A program made the translations under genes and the position numbers. 31,414 nucleotides of DNA from a virus. The notes under the pieces are model-generated. The model searched no databases. It had not been told where the DNA came from and saw only the letters and a program-made list of their open reading frames with translations. Within the stretch, counting starts at the first letter, position 1; every line of letters begins with the position of its first letter. Below are positions 27,741 through 31,414 of the stretch, one piece after another. The stretch covers positions 1-31,414 of the IMG/VR virus record IMGVR_UViG_3300023284_000185; one strand, written 5' to 3'.

Positions 27741-30098
27741 CTATGCCGCGGGTTCAGGCCCCACGTCGGCCTCGGGAACGATCTTTAATTGACCCTTTTC
27801 CCTAACGGCAGCCAAAGTCTTGGTGCTGCCATCATCATATTCTACATCTGCCCGGATTCTACCACCATCCCTAATGATTTTACCACCTGTGGGTTTTCTG
27901 TCTGTTTTTCGTTCTAAATCAATGGCTTTCTGATCGATAACACCCATAGCTTGATCCGCTGCTTGCATGAAACTGGATAGGATTTCATCCAAAGCTTGCG
28001 TGGTATTCACCGCGTCCGTCGTCTCACTGTCACACAAATCAGCGGCTTTTTCGGAAAGTCCTGCCATCTTAGTGACAACTTGCGATTCCTTTGTAGTGAT
28101 TCCAGCCTCTTTTTCAACCAGTTTCGCAAGCTGTTGTGCAACGTTCATGTCAAATTCTGCCTTAGCCCGTCCCAGATTGGCTATTTCAGCCTTTATTTCA
28201 GCTTTACTCTTAGCATCTAGGGCTTTTTGTTCTTCTAACTCTTGGTTAGCCGCCTGGACTAATTGCCCGTATTTCTGGGCCTCTTCCATCATTGCATTGA
28301 CTTGTTGCATCTTCTGCTGGATTTCAGGCGGAACCTCTACGTCCTGATCCAACATTTGCTGTATTTGCGGCGGTAGCATAGTTCTAAGCCGTTCGCCTAT
28401 TTCATCGGCATAGGGCAAATCCATGGATTTAAAAATCAAATCACCAGCTACAGACCTGATTTCTGGGCTTTTATCCATTATCGCGCCATATATCTCTGTC
28501 GCTTCCTGTCTCTGTGTGGCAAAAGCCGGGCCAGTCGTAACAGTAACGTCATACTTACCCGTCGAAAGATCATTAACACGAACGGCTTTATTAGTATCTG
28601 GATCGTAGACAATCTGATTGACACGCTTGTAAGCTTCCTTGCCATCAGAACCCAAAACTCTCAACTCCCGTTCCGTGTCGTAAATTTCAGGAATCAAGTC
28701 AATAATAATTTCATACGTCCACTCAACACCTTTAGACATATTATCCTTGTAGTTGAAGGTGGCTATTTCTCCCTGTTGCTGGCGTGCATAGATAGCACGT
28801 CCTGACTTCTCGCCACTCTGCTTGCCCATGGATGCATCGGGTAAACCCATCACGTCTTTTAAATCTTCATCATCTAAAGCCGATTGTTGCATCAAAGCTA
28901 TAGGAATATCAGCCGCACCCATTCTAGCCGGAGGACCGGGTGCCCTTGGGTCTGGGTTATACATTTGAAACGGTAGATTTTTCTTATGTGCTTCTGCCCA
29001 CTGATCGGTTAAGCCTTCGGCTTGTGAGGGCGTTGCCCAGAACTTAGTTTTTGGTGCTTGGGCGATAGTTTCTGCTATGGCGGTTTTAGATATGTTGTAG
29101 TTCTGCTGGGCATCCTTGGCAAATCGAACCAGACCCCACCAGAATTTTTCATTTTCAATGACTTTGTATTCGCCAAAAATCATCACCCATGGAAAGTGAT
29201 GTCCTGCCCATTCTGTCGGACCTTCAAGGATTTCCTTTCCAGAAGCCACACACATCATGATTTTGTGTGTTTCAACTTCCCGTGTTCGTTTAGGCTTAAA
29301 GCCTTGTTTTTTGAGTGCAGCAGCTTCGTCTGATTCGGAGTCAACTACTGTTGTCTTTGTCTCTCCCTTTTCATCAGCAGTCTCCATCAACCACAGTTCT
29401 TTCTTGTGCGGAACTTTGTACCAGTACTCCGCAACCCTTACCGTTTCCTCATCGATCCAATCATCATCTTGAGTGTCAAACTGACTCTCACCTTCAAAAT
29501 TAGACTTATCAACTTCTTTGCCGTAACGTTCTTCATACACTTTGTAGGAAAGCCGTTCGGTATATACCCAATCCTCGGCATCCCGCTTCATAAACTCTTT
29601 AGCAGTAGGATCGCAAAACAGACTAAGGGGGTTTTCGATACTTTCAACAACAATATCTTGGTCAAACGCTGAGTCAGAAGCATATACGGTGTTGACACGC
29701 CAACAACCCATGCCGCCTTCTACTTGGTATTCAGCCGCATAATCCGTGGCATTATCACCGTGGGAGACGTTCCAGATATTACGGATAAGCCCTTCGTATA
29801 TGTCGGCTATTTCTTTGTCACCGCCCTCAACGGCCCGGACCTTACCCGAAGCACGATTATCCCGCATATCATTAATAACACGCTTACACCGAATTTTAGT
29901 CTTATTGTATTCGTAACAGGGACGCTTGCCGCGTTCCTGCTTCATGTTGGATTCCCACTGTTCGCCAGGAACGTTTACAAAACGAATGTCTTCAAGGGAA
30001 TAAATACGGTTTTCGTAATCGGCTTCAGACATTAACCGGTATCGGTCTTTGACCCTGAATAGTAAGTCCTTGTTCTCTTTGTAGCGCATATCAGCCAT
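27741..30098 (-). CDS. Portal protein, P22 gp1-like
   Basis: 785 aa (P22 gp1 is 725). Start RYKENKDLLFRVKDRYRLMS, then FVNVPGEQWESNMKQERGKR and RVINDMRDNRASGKVRAVEG, plus the internal LMQQSALDDEDLKDVMGLP and SGRAIYARQQQGE, match the P22 portal family. The C-terminal region (about 590-700) is a long K/E/A/Q-rich helix that forms the barrel extending into the capsid, here followed by a more beta-like tail (RKPTGGKIIRDGGR). A dodecameric DNA gate at one vertex. No neighbouring terminase is in the window. Confidence 0.95.
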   Translation of the reverse strand: MADMRYKENKDLLFRVKDRYRLMSEADYENRIYSLEDIRFVNVPGEQWESNMKQERGKRPCYEYNKTKIRCKRVINDMRDNRASGKVRAVEGGDKEIADIYEGLIRNIWNVSHGDNATDYAAEYQVEGGMGCWRVNTVYASDSAFDQDIVVESIENPLSLFCDPTAKEFMKRDAEDWVYTERLSYKVYEERYGKEVDKSNFEGESQFDTQDDDWIDEETVRVAEYWYKVPHKKELWLMETADEKGETKTTVVDSESDEAAALKKQGFKPKRTREVETHKIMMCVASGKEILEGPTEWAGHHFPWVMIFGEYKVIENEKFWWGLVRFAKDAQQNYNISKTAIAETIAQAPKTKFWATPSQAEGLTDQWAEAHKKNLPFQMYNPDPRAPGPPARMGAADIPIALMQQSALDDEDLKDVMGLPDASMGKQSGEKSGRAIYARQQQGEIATFNYKDNMSKGVEWTYEIIIDLIPEIYDTERELRVLGSDGKEAYKRVNQIVYDPDTNKAVRVNDLSTGKYDVTVTTGPAFATQRQEATEIYGAIMDKSPEIRSVAGDLIFKSMDLPYADEIGERLRTMLPPQIQQMLDQDVEVPPEIQQKMQQVNAMMEEAQKYGQLVQAANQELEEQKALDAKSKAEIKAEIANLGRAKAEFDMNVAQQLAKLVEKEAGITTKESQVVTKMAGLSEKAADLCDSETTDAVNTTQALDEILSSFMQAADQAMGVIDQKAIDLERKTDRKPTGGKIIRDGGRIRADVEYDDGSTKTLAAVREKGQLKIVPEADVGPEPAA

Positions 30099-30101
30099 TG
30101 T

Positions 30102-30254
30102 TTACATTCCAAAAGTGTGTGACGGCTTAACCCAACTAGGGCGAGTATTCTTAGGGAACATCCATAGCGGAAATAATTCAAATAGATCGTATTTCTTCTC
30201 ATTTGTGAGATACCACCAGCCATTTGCCAGTGAATATCTATAATGGGGTTTCAT
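30102..30254 (-). CDS. Small unknown protein (50 aa) before the portal
   Basis: From ATG 30254: MKPHYRYSLANGWWYLTNEK and an ending of KPSHTFGM, basic and aromatic. ATG overlaps the stop of the membrane miniprotein (TGATG), and it ends three bases before the portal ATG. Occupies an otherwise unexplained interval. No family recognised. Confidence 0.65.
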   Translation of the reverse strand: MKPHYRYSLANGWWYLTNEKKYDLFELFPLWMFPKNTRPSWVKPSHTFGM

Positions 30255-30349
30255 CACTTACGTCTCCACTTAGCCCACTTCAGACCCATGTATACACCAC
30301 ACAGACCTGAAATCAGGACTAATAATAGGACAAGCCAGGGGTCAAACAT
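30254..30349 (-). CDS. Single-pass membrane miniprotein (31 aa)
   Basis: MFDPW leads into one hydrophobic helix (LVLLLVLISGLCGVYMG), then a basic end (LKWAKWRRK). ATG overlaps the previous stop (TGATG) and TGA overlaps the next ATG (TGATG). The positive-inside rule predicts N-out and C-in topology, opposite to the other miniproteins. Sits between a zinc-ribbon gene and the portal. Unknown function. Confidence 0.65.
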   Translation of the reverse strand: MFDPWLVLLLVLISGLCGVYMGLKWAKWRRK

Positions 30350-30597
30350 CAAGGATTAATCAGAGGATTCCGTTTTTTTAGGTGTTTTTCAACAATATCA
30401 GCAATGGGTAGACTATCGCTAAGGAGTTTGGATGTTTCCTTAGTCCACGCCGCAAGGTATTTAAGGCTGGTATCTAGGGTTACATCCCTATTATCAAGAC
30501 CACAATAACCACAAACCCTATGTGTACCAGCGTCTTTGGCTGAAGTCTCACGCTTGCATGATCTGCAAATGAGGTAATCAGGTTCCACGTGGAACAC
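30349..30597 (-). CDS. Zinc-ribbon protein (82 aa) starting with a parS-like DNA site
   Basis: Residues 11-14 CRSC and 29-32 CGYC form a one-zinc ribbon; the rest is helical (LKYLAAWTKETSKLLSD). Its first codons (GTG TTC CAC GTG GAA) lie within the palindrome at 30581-30596 and give the N-terminus MFHVEP. The start is GTG, five bases after AGGGG, directly following the previous stop. It lies upstream of the portal gene and could be a late regulator or small assembly factor, but no family is recognised. Confidence 0.65.
   Translation of the reverse strand: MFHVEPDYLICRSCKRETSAKDAGTHRVCGYCGLDNRDVTLDTSLKYLAAWTKETSKLLSDSLPIADIVEKHLKKRNPLINP
30581..30596 (-). promoter_or_regulatory. parS-like palindrome
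   Basis: On the minus strand TGTTCCACGTGGAACC, with a perfect 14-bp core GTTCCACGTGGAAC (30582-30595). Chromosomal parS sites bound by ParB follow TGTTNCACGTGAAACA, and Pseudomonas-type sites include TGTTCCACGTGGAAC followed by A or C. It overlaps the start of the zinc-ribbon gene. Whether ParB binds it is not known. Confidence 0.5.
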
Positions 30598-30750
30598 CTA
30601 ATCCCCTGCCTCTAATGCCAGTTCTCGGGCTTCTATTATTTTGCCTACTATCTTTCCGTCTTGCATAAACCAGACTTCACCTTTAGGTATAGCCTCAGTT
30701 ATAAAGACAGGGAATCCGGCCATACGTTCTAATACGTCACTGGTTTTCAT
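30598..30750 (-). CDS. Small unknown protein (50 aa)
   Basis: From ATG 30750: MKTSDVLERMAGFPVFITEA and an ending of REALALEAGD-type acidic helix. The ATG overlaps the preceding stop (ATGA) and the TAG abuts the next start. A beta segment (GEVWFMQDGKIVGKII) in the middle suggests a small mixed fold. No family recognised. Confidence 0.65.
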   Translation of the reverse strand: MKTSDVLERMAGFPVFITEAIPKGEVWFMQDGKIVGKIIEARELALEAGD

Positions 30751-30926
30751 GCCAATACAATCCTTAAGTATTTTCCTTTGTAAGTATTAGCCACTTCATC
30801 CAGCTTGCGTTGTGCAACACAAGCCGTACATGCATTTCGGTCAACAGGTTTACACAAACCATGATCCATTTTACTACGGCGCAATAAGTCACATATCCGA
30901 TGTAACTCAGTCTGGTAATCCATCAT
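30747..30926 (-). CDS. Small cysteine-containing protein (59 aa)
   Basis: From ATG 30926: MMDYQTELHRICDLLRRSKM, then Cys25, Cys33 and Cys36 (CKPVDRNACTAC), a possible zinc knuckle with Cys12, and a basic helical end. Start directly abuts the previous stop (TAGATGATG; a second ATG at 30923 is an alternative). Coupled to the next gene by ATGA. Confidence 0.65.
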   Translation of the reverse strand: MMDYQTELHRICDLLRRSKMDHGLCKPVDRNACTACVAQRKLDEVANTYKGKYLRIVLA

Positions 30927-31100
30927 CTATCCCTCAATAGGCTTTAGTGGTACACCTGGAATCGCCTTTAAAACCTTTAACGCTACTTCTTTTACTGTTT
31001 TCTGAGTAACGTCCTGTTTTAGATCAATAGATAATACGTCACGAACAAATCTCTCAGTCCGATCAAGAGTTTCGCGCTCTAATACGGCACAAGTTTTCAT
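30927..31100 (-). CDS. Small unknown protein (57 aa)
   Basis: Begins MKTCAVLERETLDRTERFVR; charged, helical, then KVLKAIPGVPLKPIEG. ATG 31100 has GGGG nine bases upstream; an in-frame TTG at 31115 is less likely. No domain recognised. First gene after the 190-bp non-coding stretch to its right. Confidence 0.6.
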   Translation of the reverse strand: MKTCAVLERETLDRTERFVRDVLSIDLKQDVTQKTVKEVALKVLKAIPGVPLKPIEG

Positions 31101-31110
31101 TGCATCAGTC

Positions 31111-31220
31111 CCCAATAGGGCCCAGCGGTTAAGTCTATGATATGTAAACCTATTTTCTACAAACCAAGTAGAAATTCGGTCAATCTGTACATGCCGGGCC
31201 CGGCCCTAAAACCTATTGGG
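31111..31220. repeat. Inverted repeats with possible promoter in a 209-bp gene-free stretch
   Basis: The region 31101-31309 lacks a supported gene. CCCAATAGG (31111-31119) is the inverse of CCTATTGGG (31212-31220). Inside are a perfect hairpin TTTCTAC-AAACCAA-GTAGAAA (31154-31174) and a 12-bp palindrome GCCGGGCCCGGC (31193-31204). On the minus strand TTGACC (31178-31183) and TAGAAA (31154-31159) could form a promoter with an 18-bp spacer, overlapping the hairpin. It is not a tRNA by eye: no T-loop and an abnormal anticodon loop. Confidence 0.5.
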
Positions 31221-31309
31221 CTTAGACGACACCCCCGAATACTGGCTCTAAGAAGATCCGCTTTCAACGGAACCAATACTCGTTAGCAGAATACCGTCTA
31301 AACCTCTAT

Positions 31310-31414
31310 TTATGCCGCTTCTTCTCCATCCATTTGAGTGGCCCGGATAATTTCAAAAGTTTTCCCCGTCTCATTCATTACGTATAGCGTGTCATAATGA
31401 ATAGATTGCTGCGA
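31310..31414 (-). CDS. C-terminal end of a gene entering from the right
   Basis: The last 34 codons and TAA of a leftward gene are present (ending FEIIRATQMDGEEAA). An aromatic and beta-like stretch (HYDTLYVMNETGKTFEIIRA) precedes an acidic end. Too short to identify. Its location, ahead of the portal region, means the missing sequence to the right should lead to terminase. Confidence 0.65.
   Translation of the reverse strand, partial: SQQSIHYDTLYVMNETGKTFEIIRATQMDGEEAA

Noticed and set aside
31111-31220. tRNA-like AGCGGTTAAG and a 7-nt loop hairpin
   Set aside because: No T-loop, no acceptor pairing, and the loop lacks the conserved T33/R37 context on either strand.
1-31414. CRISPR array, insertion sequence or transposase
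   Set aside because: No regularly spaced repeats and no transposase-like protein were seen in any frame.
1-31414. Global reassignment of the amber codon
   Set aside because: Several well-supported genes end in TAG at coupled junctions (for example 30598 and 30927), so TAG still terminates in general.

Overview
The window is most of the genome of a tailed phage with a short, P22-like tail (podovirus), probably infecting a Gram-negative bacterium. The evidence is a run of P22-type morphogenesis genes (portal, scaffold, coat, tail accessory factors gp4 and gp10, three ejection-protein candidates, tailspike) and small genes typical of lambdoid phages of Proteobacteria: a Cro-like repressor, DUF551, a YbcO/DUF1364 nuclease and a Q-like antiterminator. 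Nearly all genes overlap by 1-8 nt (ATGA, TAATG, TGATG), which settles many start codons. No integrase, CI repressor, terminase, endolysin or replication protein was recognised.

Layout. A divergent control region lies at about 9170-9262. From it an early operon runs leftward (9168 to 2129): a zinc-ribbon-like mini-gene, a 59-aa gene, a Cro-like repressor, many small phage ORFans, an HNH nuclease, a VRR-NUC-type nuclease, a YbcO-type nuclease and finally a Q-like antiterminator. A second early operon runs rightward (9263 to 13841) with 18 small genes, mostly unknown: zinc-knuckle proteins, a protein with an SSB-like C-terminal tip, and membrane proteins at the end. Late genes are all leftward. 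Right after Q come a candidate late promoter, a structured ~435-nt leader RNA and an intrinsic terminator (1641-1664), then a secreted beta-helix protein and a gene that leaves the window. From the right edge (31414 to 13811) run small genes, portal, scaffold, coat, head-tail and ejection proteins, a fibre and a tailspike sharing one anchor domain, and a cluster of membrane-anchored coiled-coil proteins.

How it fits together. If the genome is circular or circularly permuted, the late operon starts at the promoter behind Q, runs left out of the window through the missing terminase and lysis genes, re-enters at the right edge and ends at 13811, where it converges on the rightward early operon with a 31-bp overlap of coding ends. 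Q would let polymerase pass the terminator at 1641-1664.

Points that stand out: the structured late leader RNA; a rightward small RNA with its own extended -10 promoter and terminator inside the leftward early operon (6356-6462); an in-frame amber codon splitting a membrane/coiled-coil gene (14449-14451); a parS-like palindrome at the start of a zinc-ribbon gene (30581-30596); and six single-pass membrane miniproteins of 29-40 aa tucked into gene overlaps.
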